Part shown: positions 54,850 to 63,753 of the stretch, piece after piece
Layout: each line of letters starts with the position of its first letter
Numbering within the stretch: position 1 is the first letter of the stretch
Assembly: GCF_900105325.1 (NCBI RefSeq)
Contig: NZ_FNSU01000003.1
Coordinates: 3,485,501-3,549,500 of the forward strand
Direction: 5' to 3'
Length of the DNA stretch: 64,000 nt
Source of the DNA: Pseudomonas marginalis
GTDB lineage: Bacteria > Pseudomonadota > Gammaproteobacteria > Pseudomonadales > Pseudomonadaceae
The notes under the pieces: generated by a model
Seen by the model: only the letters and a program-made list of their open reading frames with translations
Databases searched by the model: none
What the model was told of the DNA's origin: nothing
Translations under genes and position numbers: made by a program

Positions 54850-57600
54850 TCAGAATTTGTATTCCAACATGCCGCTCAGGGTTCGCCCGCGCGCCAGGCT
54901 GAGGTTGTTGGCGTCGCCCATGGCGACGAAATAGGCTTCATCGGTGGCGTTTTCCAACGCCAGTGCAATGTTCAGTTGATCCGTCATCCAGTAACTGGCG
55001 TACAGGTCATAGAGCGTGTACTTGGGCCACATCGCCTGATCCATCAGCTCGTAGCCCTGCTGATTGAGGTTTTCGCCGTTGCCCGAGCTGTAGCGCACAC
55101 GCACACCCGTATCCAGGCGTTTTTCCAGGAAGCGCGTACCCAGGGTCAGCGAGCCGCGATCGGCCGGCATGTACGTGGCGTTACCCATGATTCGCCCGCA
55201 GCTTTCCTTGTTGTTGGCGACGTCGTCATCCAACACCTCATAGGTGGTGACCGGCCGTATGCCGATGCGCCCATCCGGCAGGGTGAAACGCTCCAGGCGA
55301 GTAGTCCTTGGCCCGGTGGTCTTGGCACCGCCCATGTAATAGTTCTTCGAGCAGAACTCATTGCTGCCGATCATGTGGGTGTAGCTGAGGTTGGCGTACG
55401 CGCGGCCCATGTCGTAATTGAGCTGGTATTCAACCCCGCGAAAACGTGTCGGCTTGGTGTTATTGACGTAAGCCATGGTCCCGAGGAATCCACCCACCTG
55501 GGTTTCCGGCAAGCTGACGCTGGTGTTGAGGAAAGAGAAGTTTTCGATCCGGGTATCGAAGTACGCCACCTTCATGCCGAGGCGATCGTCACTGAAAAAC
55601 AAGCCTTCCTTGAAAACATTCATGCCCACTTCCCAATCCCGTGACTCTTCAGGCTTGAGGTAGGGGTTGGGAAATACGCGCTCTCCCGAACCGCCACCGT
55701 GGGGTCGGCCGGTCATGAAGGTTTCGGTCACCGCCGGTGGCCGCCAGCCCTTGCCCCACCGGGTATAGAGCTGCAGCCAGTCCACGCCCGGTTTCACCGC
55801 GAGACCGAAGGTGGGGGAAAACTGGCCTTCTTCACGGTCGACCTCCATCACTTCCGAGACACGCCTGGCGCCGACAAGGCTGTTGTAGAAGCGATCACGC
55901 CGGTACAGGGTCATGCCGGTTTCGCCTTCGAGCCGATAGCGGTCATAACGCAAGCCCGCATCCAGGGCCAGCCAGCCGCCATATTCGTACTGCGCGTTGT
56001 TGAACAGGCTGGCGATGGTGCGTTTGCCCCCTGGCGTGCTGCCCTCTGCGTAAGGCAACAAGCCCAGGTTGTTGGTGGCTTCAACTTTGTTGGTGCGGGG
56101 CTTGAACTCGTCCTGATACAGCTCCACCCCGTAGTTCCAGGTGACATGCCCCTGTTCGCCGAAATCAAACCGCGAGGTGTTGTCACCCTGCAGGCCCCAG
56201 GTGTCGGTCTGAAAGTGATCGGTGTAGGCGCCGACGTAGTTACCGGTACCTGGCGACGACAGGTTGGGGGCGTTGCTGCGATCCATCTGGGTGGTGACGT
56301 AATAGAGCTTGGCCTTGAGATCGATCAGCGGGTTGTCCGGGCTATAGCTGTAGTCCAGCGCGACGTTTTTGGCGTTGAGGTTGTTTTTGCTGGTGCGTAC
56401 GTAGTAGGTGCTCTGAAGGTCGTTGGCGATATAGCCCCAGGCATCGTTACTGTCGGTGTCGGTTTCCAGGTAGCTCAACTGCACGCGCTGGTCGTTGGGC
56501 AGGTTCAGGCCGAACTTGACGATCTGCGAGCGGGTCACGCTGCCGGTGTCGCCGACTTCGCTGTTCAACCAGTCGTCGAAGGCCGCAGGGGCAGATGACC
56601 TGGCGCGCAGGTTGGTGCCCAGGTTGTCGTCGTTGTGCCTGCCGGCGCGGTAGTTACCGAAATGCCGCTCGCTGTAGCCCAGCACGACATCGCCGCGCTC
56701 ATCACCAAAGGCAAACACGCCACTGCCGTTGAAGTCGGTGCCGTTACCCAGCTCACCGATGCCGCTGCCGGCGCGAAGGCGGCCGCCGTAGTCCTTGCCG
56801 TCCTTGAGGAACTCACTGGCATCCAGGGTCTTGAACGAAGCAATGCCGCCCAGCACGGCCGCACCGCCTTGCCCCGACTGGCTGCCCTTGTCGATCTCGA
56901 TGCTGGAGATGAACTCCGGGTCGATCAGCATGGTGCCGTTGCGCTGCTGGTGGCCGTTGACGTTGAAGTTCTGGCGCATGCCGTCGATGTTCATGTTCAC
57001 CCGGCCATAGTCCTGCACACCGCGAATATTCACCGACAGACCAGGGTCGCGCTGGTTGACGGCGGTGTAGACGCCGGCGGTTTCTTCGAGCATGTCGGCG
57101 GCATGACGGGGCGGACGTTTATCGATCATGTCGCGGCTGATCACCGCCACGGACTTTGGGGTCTGGTACACCCAGTCGCTGGCCTGGCCGTTGGTGTTGC
57201 CGGTGATGGTGGTGGTGCCCACGGTCATGGCGCCGTCGTGGTCGTCGCTGACACGGTTGAGGGTGACCTGGCGCTCACCGGTAAAGCGATATTCCACCGG
57301 CGTGGCACCGAGCAAACGGCCAAGCCCTTCCTGCACGCTGAAGCTGCCTTTGAGCGCGGTGCTGCTCAAGCCTTGCAGGCGCGGGCTGTCGAACAGCACC
57401 TGCAGACCGGCCTGGTCGGCAAAGGCCAATACGGCACTGCCCAAGGATTGCGCCGGGACATCGAACACCCGCACCGCCGACTGGGAAGCGTCCACCTGAG
57501 GCTGCACCGCATACACGGGAGCGGCCGCGGCGAACAGCCCCAAGTGGATGGCCAGGGCTAACCGGCTACCGGTGATACGCCCCTTGGTGAGTGCTGACAT
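54850..57600 (-). CDS. hasR: TonB-dependent heme/hemophore receptor HasR with signalling domain
   Basis: A 916-residue outer-membrane receptor. Signal peptide (ends APVYA) is followed by an STN signalling domain (about 38-95: RVFDVPAQSLGSAVLAFADQ), a plug (about 115-250) and a 22-strand barrel that ends in LSGMLEYKF. The STN domain interacts with the anti-sigma HasS, so this receptor both imports heme and reports HasA-heme binding. The frame is open to 57651, but ATG 57600 (MSALTKGRITGSRLALA) is preferred because the signal peptide starts there. It is separated from hasS by 150 bases that probably carry its own HasI-dependent promoter. Confidence 0.95.
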   Translation of the reverse strand: MSALTKGRITGSRLALAIHLGLFAAAAPVYAVQPQVDASQSAVRVFDVPAQSLGSAVLAFADQAGLQVLFDSPRLQGLSSTALKGSFSVQEGLGRLLGATPVEYRFTGERQVTLNRVSDDHDGAMTVGTTTITGNTNGQASDWVYQTPKSVAVISRDMIDKRPPRHAADMLEETAGVYTAVNQRDPGLSVNIRGVQDYGRVNMNIDGMRQNFNVNGHQQRNGTMLIDPEFISSIEIDKGSQSGQGGAAVLGGIASFKTLDASEFLKDGKDYGGRLRAGSGIGELGNGTDFNGSGVFAFGDERGDVVLGYSERHFGNYRAGRHNDDNLGTNLRARSSAPAAFDDWLNSEVGDTGSVTRSQIVKFGLNLPNDQRVQLSYLETDTDSNDAWGYIANDLQSTYYVRTSKNNLNAKNVALDYSYSPDNPLIDLKAKLYYVTTQMDRSNAPNLSSPGTGNYVGAYTDHFQTDTWGLQGDNTSRFDFGEQGHVTWNYGVELYQDEFKPRTNKVEATNNLGLLPYAEGSTPGGKRTIASLFNNAQYEYGGWLALDAGLRYDRYRLEGETGMTLYRRDRFYNSLVGARRVSEVMEVDREEGQFSPTFGLAVKPGVDWLQLYTRWGKGWRPPAVTETFMTGRPHGGGSGERVFPNPYLKPEESRDWEVGMNVFKEGLFFSDDRLGMKVAYFDTRIENFSFLNTSVSLPETQVGGFLGTMAYVNNTKPTRFRGVEYQLNYDMGRAYANLSYTHMIGSNEFCSKNYYMGGAKTTGPRTTRLERFTLPDGRIGIRPVTTYEVLDDDVANNKESCGRIMGNATYMPADRGSLTLGTRFLEKRLDTGVRVRYSSGNGENLNQQGYELMDQAMWPKYTLYDLYASYWMTDQLNIALALENATDEAYFVAMGDANNLSLARGRTLSGMLEYKF

Positions 57601-57750
57601 TTCTGGTTTCCCTGCGCTGATCGTATGTTTGTTTATGCGAATGTTTCTCACCTAGCAAGACGTACGAGGCGCAGGAAGTCAGTAAGGTTTTTTAAAAAGT
57701 TTTTGCGCAGGGGGTTTTAAGCGGGTGAGAGCAGGCCTCCCACCGGGTCA

Positions 57751-58749
57751 TCAATAGATCAGGCTGAGGCCTGCCAGGTCCAAGCGTTGCACTTGGAGTT
57801 CCTGGGTGAGCGTTCCGAGGGCGCTGTCGAGCATGTCGAGACGGAAGACGCCGCTGACTTCGCGCTCGCCCAAATCGGAATGGGTCAACACCACCCGCCC
57901 CGGACGGTAGCGATTGAGCTGCTCAATAACCTTGGCCAGGGGCTGGCGATCAAAGATCAGCACGCCGCGTCGCCAACTGGTGGCACGGTCTACATCGAAT
58001 TGATCCAGGGGCACCACCCCCTCCTGGGCGTTGTAGCTAGCAGCCTGGCCCTCCTGGAGCACCCGATCGCTCGGGCCTTTTTTCGGCGAAGCGTGCAAAG
58101 ACACCTCGACGCTGTGCTGCAACACGCCCACCCAAGCACGGCGGTCGGCCTCGCGCTCCACCACAAACCGCGTGCCCAGCGCCCGCGTCTGCCCGCCGGC
58201 GCTCTGTACCACGAACGGACGGGTCTCCTGACCCACCATCGGCGCCACATCAAAAATCGCCGAGCCCTGGATCAGGCTGATACGCCGCTGCACGCCGTCG
58301 TAATCCAGGCGGATGGCACTGGCGGAATCCAGCTCCACCGTGCTGCCATCGGCCAAGTGCACGGTGCGTACCTCGCCCTTTTGGGTGACATAGTCGGCCT
58401 GCATGCGCAGCCAGGTGTCCGGCCCGCGCAGCCAGCCGACGCCGGCCACCACCACGACCAGCGCGACCGCCGCCGCACGCTGCCAGGGCCTGCGCCGCAG
58501 GGAGCGACGCACAGGCAGCGCTGCGGTCGCGGGGCGCTGGCGGTGAACGGTCTCGTCCTTATGCACCTCGCCCAACGCCGCCCAGGTCTGTTCGGCAAAG
58601 CGCAGCGCCGCTTCGTGGCGGCTGTCGCAGGCGATCCACTGGCGCAGCTCGGCCTGCTCCTGGTCGGTCAGGGCACCGGCGTGCAGGCGCACCGCCCACT
58701 CGGCGGCCTCCTCGGTAATGCTGTGCTGTTGCGGACCCTGGCTATTCAC
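57751..58749 (-). CDS. hasS: FecR-type anti-sigma factor HasS
   Basis: A 332-residue FecR-family transmembrane regulator. The N-terminal anti-sigma domain (about 1-85) contains EEAAEWAVRLHAGALTDQEQAELRQW, followed by one membrane helix (about 99-115) and a periplasmic FecR domain with the family segments GEVRTVHLADGSTVELDSAS and RGVLIFDRQPLAKVIEQLNRY. A GTG at 58749 is the likely start. It keeps HasI inactive until HasR is occupied. It begins 63 bases after the hasI stop. Confidence 0.92.
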   Translation of the reverse strand: MNSQGPQQHSITEEAAEWAVRLHAGALTDQEQAELRQWIACDSRHEAALRFAEQTWAALGEVHKDETVHRQRPATAALPVRRSLRRRPWQRAAAVALVVVVAGVGWLRGPDTWLRMQADYVTQKGEVRTVHLADGSTVELDSASAIRLDYDGVQRRISLIQGSAIFDVAPMVGQETRPFVVQSAGGQTRALGTRFVVEREADRRAWVGVLQHSVEVSLHASPKKGPSDRVLQEGQAASYNAQEGVVPLDQFDVDRATSWRRGVLIFDRQPLAKVIEQLNRYRPGRVVLTHSDLGEREVSGVFRLDMLDSALGTLTQELQVQRLDLAGLSLIY

Positions 58750-58812
58750 GTGTGAATCTCGAATTTTTCGTTATATGACGCTGTGACGTCTGAGCTGAGG
58801 TTTTTCCGTAAT

Positions 58813-59334
58813 TCATTCGTCGGCTGGCTCCACCTCGCCGTCCTGCAAGCGCTGCATCACATATGCCAGCGCCTTGGCCAGGTGCTTTTGCACGGAGCTG
58901 TCGGAGATATCCAAATGCCGGGCGACCTGGGCGTGGGTCATGCCCTCTATACGGTTCAGACGGAAGATCTGCTGGGTGCGTTCCGGCAATTGCGCCAACG
59001 CCTGCTTCAATGCCTGTCGCTGTTGCTGCGCCATTGCCTGAGCCTCCAACCCGGCCACTTCATCTTCAATCTCGGCCAGCGCCTCATGGGGCACGGAGTC
59101 TGTCTTGCGCCGCGCTTCCTGGCGAATATGGTCGATCAGCAGATTGCTCGCCGTTCGATAGAGATAGCCCTGGGAGTTGTCGATACGCTCGCCGGCGGGT
59201 TTTTCCGCCAGGCGCAGGAAGCTCTCCTGCACCAGGTCGGCCGCCAACTGCGGGTCCCGTACCTTGCGCGCCAGATACCCGCGCAGGGTATCGGCGTGCT
59301 TGAGAAACAGGCCTTTGAGATCCACGTCCGACAA
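58813..59334 (-). CDS. hasI: ECF sigma factor HasI
   Basis: A 173-residue ECF sigma factor of the FecI iron-starvation group. Region 2 (about 10-80) shows DLVQESFLRLAEKP and SNLLIDHIRQEARR; region 4 (about 105-160) shows LPERTQQIFRLNRIEGMTHAQ and the recognition helix SVQKHLAKAL. Translation probably starts at TTG 59334, with AGGGAG five bases before it. It directs transcription of hasR and the downstream hasADEF genes. A candidate Fur box lies about 50 bases upstream. Confidence 0.92.
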   Translation of the reverse strand: MSDVDLKGLFLKHADTLRGYLARKVRDPQLAADLVQESFLRLAEKPAGERIDNSQGYLYRTASNLLIDHIRQEARRKTDSVPHEALAEIEDEVAGLEAQAMAQQQRQALKQALAQLPERTQQIFRLNRIEGMTHAQVARHLDISDSSVQKHLAKALAYVMQRLQDGEVEPADE

Positions 59335-59384
59335 ACCGACTCCCTGGAATGTAAAGGAAACAGGCGGGCATCTTAAGCGTTGTC

Positions 59385-59403
59385 GAGAATGATTTTCAAT
59401 TGA
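59385..59403. promoter_or_regulatory. Candidate Fur box upstream of hasI
   Basis: GAGAATGATTTTCAATTGA matches the 19-bp Fur consensus GATAATGATAATCATTATC at about 12 positions, including the central AATGAT. Place upstream of an iron-starvation sigma gene supports it. It is also about 140 bases from the divergent aroQ start. Confidence 0.65.
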
Positions 59404-59446
59404 TATCTAATCCGATTCGAGCGCCGGACACGTCTGATTAACGGTT

Positions 59447-59460
59447 CGGTAATCGAACAC
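59447..59460 (+). promoter_or_regulatory. Candidate operator motif upstream of aroQ
   Basis: CGGTAATCGAACAC, of which 12 of 14 bases recur at 63623-63636 before the MFS carrier gene. It overlaps the palindrome GTTCG-N5-CGAAC (59444-59458). It lies 82 bases before the aroQ start. Confidence 0.45.
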
Positions 59461-59541
59461 ATCTGCCGTCATCAATTGACCAAATTAACTAACCAGTACA
59501 TTTTATCCCCACAACCAACAAGAACTGTGGAGATCCCCCGT

Positions 59542-59991
59542 ATGCCGCCCATCGTGCTGGTGCTCAACGGCCCCAACCTCAACCTGCTCGGCACCCGCGA
59601 GCCTGCGACCTACGGCCACGAAACCCTGGCCGACGTCGCTGCCCTGTGCGGCCGCAGCGCCGAACAACTGGGGCTCAAAATCGAATTCCGCCAGACCAAC
59701 CACGAAGGCGAACTGCTGGACTGGATCCACGGCGCCCGCGCCCGCTGCGCCGGTATCGTGATCAACCCGGCAGCCTGGACCCACACCTCGGTGGCGATTC
59801 GCGATGCCCTGGTGGCCAGTGAAGTGCCGGTGATCGAGGTGCACTTATCCAATGTGCATGCGCGCGAGGCGTTTCGGCATCACTCGTTTGTGTCGCCCAT
59901 CGCCAAGGCGGTGCTCGCGGGCTTTGGCAGCCATGGCTACCACTTGGCCCTGGAACATTTCAGCCAGTTGTTGAAGGGGTCGGCCCGATGA
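59542..59991 (+). CDS. aroQ: Type II 3-dehydroquinate dehydratase
   Basis: A 149-residue dodecameric enzyme that interconverts 3-dehydroquinate and 3-dehydroshikimate. The active site is clear: Tyr in TREPATYG (about residue 24), NPAAWTHTSVAIRDAL with Asn and His, and HLSNVHAREAFRHHSF. The frame is open upstream to 59476, but ATG 59542 has GGAG nine bases before it and gives the family start MPPIVLVLNGPNLNLLG. Overlap by four bases with a shikimate/quinate dehydrogenase gene and a quiC1 gene nearby point to quinate catabolism rather than aromatic amino acid synthesis. Confidence 0.96.
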   Translation: MPPIVLVLNGPNLNLLGTREPATYGHETLADVAALCGRSAEQLGLKIEFRQTNHEGELLDWIHGARARCAGIVINPAAWTHTSVAIRDALVASEVPVIEVHLSNVHAREAFRHHSFVSPIAKAVLAGFGSHGYHLALEHFSQLLKGSAR

Positions 59992-60836
59992 AACCGCGCA
60001 TCCTCGCCGGCCTGATCGGCGCCGGCATCCAGGCTTCCCGCACCCCTGCGCTGCATGAGCAGGAAGGCGACGCCCAAGGCTTGCGCTACCTGTATCGCCT
60101 GATTGACCTTGAGCCCCTGCACCTGGACATCAACGCCCTGCCCGACCTGCTGGAGGCTGCCGAGTTGATGCACTTCACCGGGTTGAACATTACCTACCCG
60201 TGCAAGCAGGCAATCCTGCCGTTGCTCGATGATTTGTCCGACGAGGCCCGAGGCATCGGAGCAGTGAACACCGTGGTGTTCAAGGACGGCAAGCGCATCG
60301 GCCATAACACCGACTGCCTGGGATTTGCCGAAGGCTTTCGCCGCAACCTCAACGATGTGCCGCGCCAACGCGTGGTGCAGATGGGCGCGGGCGGTGCCGG
60401 CGCAGCGGTGGCACATGCGCTATTGGCAGAAGATGTGGAACACTTGAGTATTTTCGACGTGGACGCCAGCCGCGCCCGCGACCTTGTGGATAACCTCGCC
60501 CAGCGTTTCGGCGCCGGCCGCGCCCAGGTCGGCACCCACCTTGAAAACGCCATGGCCGAGGCCGATGGCTTGGTCAACACCACGCCCATGGGCATGGCCA
60601 AGCTGCCCGGCACACCGGTGCCCGCGGCCCTGCTGAGAGCCGAACTGTGGGTGGCTGAAATTGTGTACTTCCCGCTGGAAACCGAACTGCTGCGCGATGC
60701 CCGCGCCTTGGGCTGCCGCACCCTGGATGGCGGCAACATGGCGGTGTTCCAGGCGGTGAAGGCGTTTGAACTGTTCAGTGGCGAGGTGCCGGATGCGCAG
60801 CGGATGCTCGCGCACTTCAAGAGCATGAACAGCTGA
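59988..60836 (+). CDS. Quinate/shikimate dehydrogenase (AroE family)
   Basis: A 282-residue NAD(P)-dependent dehydrogenase of the shikimate dehydrogenase family. It carries the substrate motif GAGIQASRTPALHE (the biosynthetic AroE enzymes have SxS here), the catalytic Lys in LNITYPCKQAI, NTDCLGFAEGF and the Rossmann motif QMGAGGAGAAVAHAL. The ASRTPALHE variant and coupling with aroQ resemble catabolic quinate/shikimate dehydrogenases. ATGA overlap with aroQ means translational coupling. Cofactor preference is not certain, although the Asp-containing FDVD after the Gly motif favours NAD. Confidence 0.88.
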   Translation: MKPRILAGLIGAGIQASRTPALHEQEGDAQGLRYLYRLIDLEPLHLDINALPDLLEAAELMHFTGLNITYPCKQAILPLLDDLSDEARGIGAVNTVVFKDGKRIGHNTDCLGFAEGFRRNLNDVPRQRVVQMGAGGAGAAVAHALLAEDVEHLSIFDVDASRARDLVDNLAQRFGAGRAQVGTHLENAMAEADGLVNTTPMGMAKLPGTPVPAALLRAELWVAEIVYFPLETELLRDARALGCRTLDGGNMAVFQAVKAFELFSGEVPDAQRMLAHFKSMNS

Positions 60837-60841
60837 AATGT

Positions 60842-60861
60842 GGGAGGGCAAGCGCCCTCCC
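60842..60861. repeat. Short REP-like hairpin after the dehydrogenase gene
   Basis: GGGAGGGC-AAGC-GCCCTCCC, six bases after the stop codon and between convergent genes. It resembles one degraded arm of the GTGGGAGGGGGCTTGC repeat class and may serve as transcription terminator without a T-run. Confidence 0.65.
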
Positions 60862-60882
60862 CCATTGGGTCAGGCGGTGTAC

Positions 60883-61548
60883 TCAGGCCTGCAGGTAGCG
60901 CAGCACCGATTCGCAAATCATCTCGCGATGCCGTTGTTTAACCGCCTCATCCGACAGGTCGATCTGAAAGATCTCACTGAACGTATGGCGGTTGGACACC
61001 CGGTAAAAGCTGAATGAGTTGATCAGCAGGTGCACGTCCAACGGTTCCAGCCCTTCGCGAAACAGCCCCATCTCGGCGCCCCGGCGCAACGTCACCCCTA
61101 GCCCCTCGAGGATTTTGCTGTTCATCGCCTTGATGGTTTCGGTGCGTTTCACGTACTCGGCATTGTGGATATTTTCGATGCTGACGATTCGCACGAAATC
61201 GACGTTCTGATCGTGGTGATCGAAGGTGAACTCCACCAGCCGCCGGATCGCCTCACGCGGTTCCAGGGCGGTGAGGTTCATCCGCGTTTCGGTGTTGCGA
61301 ATATCGCCGTAGAGCTTCTCCAGCACCTCGACGTACAACTGCTCCTTGCTGCCGAAGTAGTAATAGATCATGCGTTTGGAGGTATGGATGCGCTCGGCGA
61401 TGGCATCCACGCGAGCGCCGGACAGGCCCTGCTGAACAAACTCGACGATGGCTTCCTGGAGAATGTTCTCGCGGGTCTTTTCCGGGTTGTTCTTACGACT
61501 CTTGCGCGGTGCGTCTGACACCGCGGGGAGTTCGGGACTTGAGGTCAT
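60883..61548 (-). CDS. TetR-family regulator of the quinate/shikimate cluster
   Basis: A 221-residue TetR regulator. The basic N-terminal arm (KSRKNNPEKTRENILQEA) precedes the HTH (about 30-75: LSGARVDAIAERIHTSKRMIYYYFGSKEQLY). The C-terminal ligand domain is TetR_C-like and unique to its own effector group. It is transcribed with quiC1 direction, 80 bases after the quiC1 stop. By place it probably controls the quinate genes; the palindrome at 63601 is a candidate operator. Confidence 0.88.
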   Translation of the reverse strand: MTSSPELPAVSDAPRKSRKNNPEKTRENILQEAIVEFVQQGLSGARVDAIAERIHTSKRMIYYYFGSKEQLYVEVLEKLYGDIRNTETRMNLTALEPREAIRRLVEFTFDHHDQNVDFVRIVSIENIHNAEYVKRTETIKAMNSKILEGLGVTLRRGAEMGLFREGLEPLDVHLLINSFSFYRVSNRHTFSEIFQIDLSDEAVKQRHREMICESVLRYLQA

Positions 61549-61628
61549 GGTGCGCTCACGGCCATTTTTATTGTGCAGGCCGCGATTATGGGCCGAGGCG
61601 TCTTACGAAGGAAGCACCTGGCCCACCG

Positions 61629-63530
61629 TTATAAACGCGCCTGGCGCACCGCGCCGCTGCGGGATTTGGCCATCGCCGCCAGGCGCACCGCTACGTTGGC
61701 CGCGCCGTAGCCGGCGTAACCGTTCTTGCGTTGGATGATCTCGAAGAAAAACCGTCCTTCGAAGGGCTCGGTGTACACATGAAACAACTCACCGCCCTGG
61801 GCGTCACGGTCGTACAACACGTTGTAGTACGCCAGTTCGCTGAGGAACTCATCATCGAAATCAAAGCGCGCGGCCAGGTCATCGTAGTAGTTGAGCGGAA
61901 TATCCAGCAGCGGCACCCCGGCCTCCTTGGCACGGCGCACTTCGGCAAAAATATCCGCGCAGTCAAAGGCAATGTGATGCACACCCGAGCCGCGATAGCT
62001 CGACAGCGCGTGGGAAATCGCGGTGTTGCGGTTCTCGGAAATATTCAGCGGCAAGCGAATCGAGCTGCAACGGCTGCGCAGCGCACGGCTCTTCACCAGG
62101 CCGTAAGGGTCGGGCAGCACCACTTCGTCATCGGCTTCGAAATCCAGCAGGCTCTTGTAGAACAGCACCCAGCTGTCGAGGCTGTCGGCCGGCAAGGCCA
62201 TGGCCATATGGTCGATGCGCAGCAAACCACCGCCGGCAGCGCTGGACGCTTGCAGATTGAAGTCGGTGTCGTAGATCCCCCCCTCACTCTGATCCACCAG
62301 GTAAATCAGGCTACCGTCCGGCGCACGTACTGCCGCCAGCTCCAACTCGTTGGGCCCGACCAGGCCGCGATAGGGCTGGCCCTTGTAGGCCACCGCCCGT
62401 TCCAGGGCCTTGGCGCTGTCCTTGACCCGAATCGCCGTGGCGCACAACGACGGCCCATGGGCCTCGAAAAAGTTATGCGCGAAGGAATAGGGTTCGCAGT
62501 TGAGGATCAGGTTGATGTCGCCCTGGCGCAGCAGGCTCACGCTCTTGGAGCGGTGCTGGCCGGCCTTGACGAAACCCAGGCGTTCCAGCCAATGGGTGAG
62601 CTTGGCGCCGAGGTTTTCATCCACGGCGAACTCAAGGAACTCAATACCGTCGTATTCGCTGGCCGCCGGGGTATCAAACAGAATCTCGACAGGTTGCGCG
62701 GGGGCCTCCTGTTGCAGGCGCTCGCGGGTTTTCTCTTCCAGGTACAGCAGGGAGCGCAGGCCATCCGCCGCATTCGCGCGGGTTGGGGCGGCGCGAAAGC
62801 CATCGTTGAAAATTTCCAGGGACAACGGCCCGGTGTAGCCGCTCTTGATGATCGGCGCGAGGAACCCCGCCAAGTCGAATTCACCCTGGCCGGGGAAGCA
62901 GCGAAAATGCCGGCTCCACTCCAGCACATCCATGGCCAGGATCGGCGCGTCGGCCATTTGCACAAAGAAGATCTTGTCGCCGGGGATCTGCGCGATGGCA
63001 CTCGGGTCGCCCTTGAGCGACAGCGTGTGGAAGCTGTCGAGCAACACCCCAAGGCTCGGGTGATCGACCTGGCGCACCAGGTTCCACACCTGCTGCCAGG
63101 TGTTCACATGCTTGCCCCAGGCCAACGCTTCATAACCAATGCGCAGGCCGCGACGGCCGGCGTGTTCGGCCAACAGGCCGAGGTCGTCGAGCAGGATGCG
63201 TTCATCCCCGACGCAATCGGCCGAAGCGTTACTGCACACCAGCACCAGGTCGGTGCCCAGTTCCTGCATCAGGTCGAACTTGCGCTCGGCGCGCTCCAGG
63301 TTGCGCGCCAAGCGATCGCGGCGGCAGCCTTCAAAGTCGCGAAACGGCTGGAACAAGGTGATGGCAATGCCGAGGTCGGCGCACATCTGCCTAACTTCCC
63401 GAGGGCTGCCGTCGTAATACAACAGGTCGTTCTCGAAGATCTCAACCCCATCGAACCCGGCGGCGGCAATGGCTTCGAGCTTCTCCGGCAGGGTACCGCT
63501 CAAAGACACGGTGGCGATGGAACGTTGCAT
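61629..63530 (-). CDS. quiC1: Two-domain 3-dehydroshikimate dehydratase (QuiC1 type)
   Basis: A 633-residue fusion. Residues 1-280 form a xylose-isomerase-like TIM barrel (AAAGFDGVEIFENDLLYYDG; GYEALAWGKHVNT; LLDSFHTLSL) that dehydrates 3-dehydroshikimate to protocatechuate. Residues 290-633 resemble 4-hydroxyphenylpyruvate dioxygenase, with the metal triad recognisable in LRIDHMAM, GVHHIAFDC and FFFEIIQRKNGY. Such fusions are known in Pseudomonas as QuiC1, where the HPPD-like half does not seem to make homogentisate from this substrate. GGGAG precedes the ATG. It diverges from the MFS carrier gene. Confidence 0.92.
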   Translation of the reverse strand: MQRSIATVSLSGTLPEKLEAIAAAGFDGVEIFENDLLYYDGSPREVRQMCADLGIAITLFQPFRDFEGCRRDRLARNLERAERKFDLMQELGTDLVLVCSNASADCVGDERILLDDLGLLAEHAGRRGLRIGYEALAWGKHVNTWQQVWNLVRQVDHPSLGVLLDSFHTLSLKGDPSAIAQIPGDKIFFVQMADAPILAMDVLEWSRHFRCFPGQGEFDLAGFLAPIIKSGYTGPLSLEIFNDGFRAAPTRANAADGLRSLLYLEEKTRERLQQEAPAQPVEILFDTPAASEYDGIEFLEFAVDENLGAKLTHWLERLGFVKAGQHRSKSVSLLRQGDINLILNCEPYSFAHNFFEAHGPSLCATAIRVKDSAKALERAVAYKGQPYRGLVGPNELELAAVRAPDGSLIYLVDQSEGGIYDTDFNLQASSAAGGGLLRIDHMAMALPADSLDSWVLFYKSLLDFEADDEVVLPDPYGLVKSRALRSRCSSIRLPLNISENRNTAISHALSSYRGSGVHHIAFDCADIFAEVRRAKEAGVPLLDIPLNYYDDLAARFDFDDEFLSELAYYNVLYDRDAQGGELFHVYTEPFEGRFFFEIIQRKNGYAGYGAANVAVRLAAMAKSRSGAVRQARL

Positions 63531-63600
63531 GGGTGACTCCCGGCAATTGTTGTTTATGGCAAATTATTCGCCCCCAGACTACCCGCAGCAATTAAAATGT

Positions 63601-63614
63601 ACGAACCGGTTAGT
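63601..63614. promoter_or_regulatory. Candidate TetR operator between quiC1 and the MFS gene
   Basis: ACGAACCGGTTAGT is palindromic at 12 of 14 positions around AACCGGTT, the usual form of TetR-family operators. It lies 71 bases from the quiC1 start and 140 from the MFS start. Confidence 0.5.
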
Positions 63615-63622
63615 TTTTGGTG

Positions 63623-63636
63623 CGATTATCGAACAC
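63623..63636 (+). promoter_or_regulatory. Candidate operator motif before the MFS gene
   Basis: CGATTATCGAACAC, same orientation as the aroQ copy at 59447-59460 with two mismatches. It lies nine bases after the TetR-like palindrome. Confidence 0.45.
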
Positions 63637-63753
63637 TAAGCCTCTTTGGCGAATTGACGATTTTTTAGCCACTGCGCACCATCAATCACGCAGCGACACC
63701 CAAAAGAAGACCCACAACACCTCATAAAAATTTCAAAAAACGGGTACAACCAC

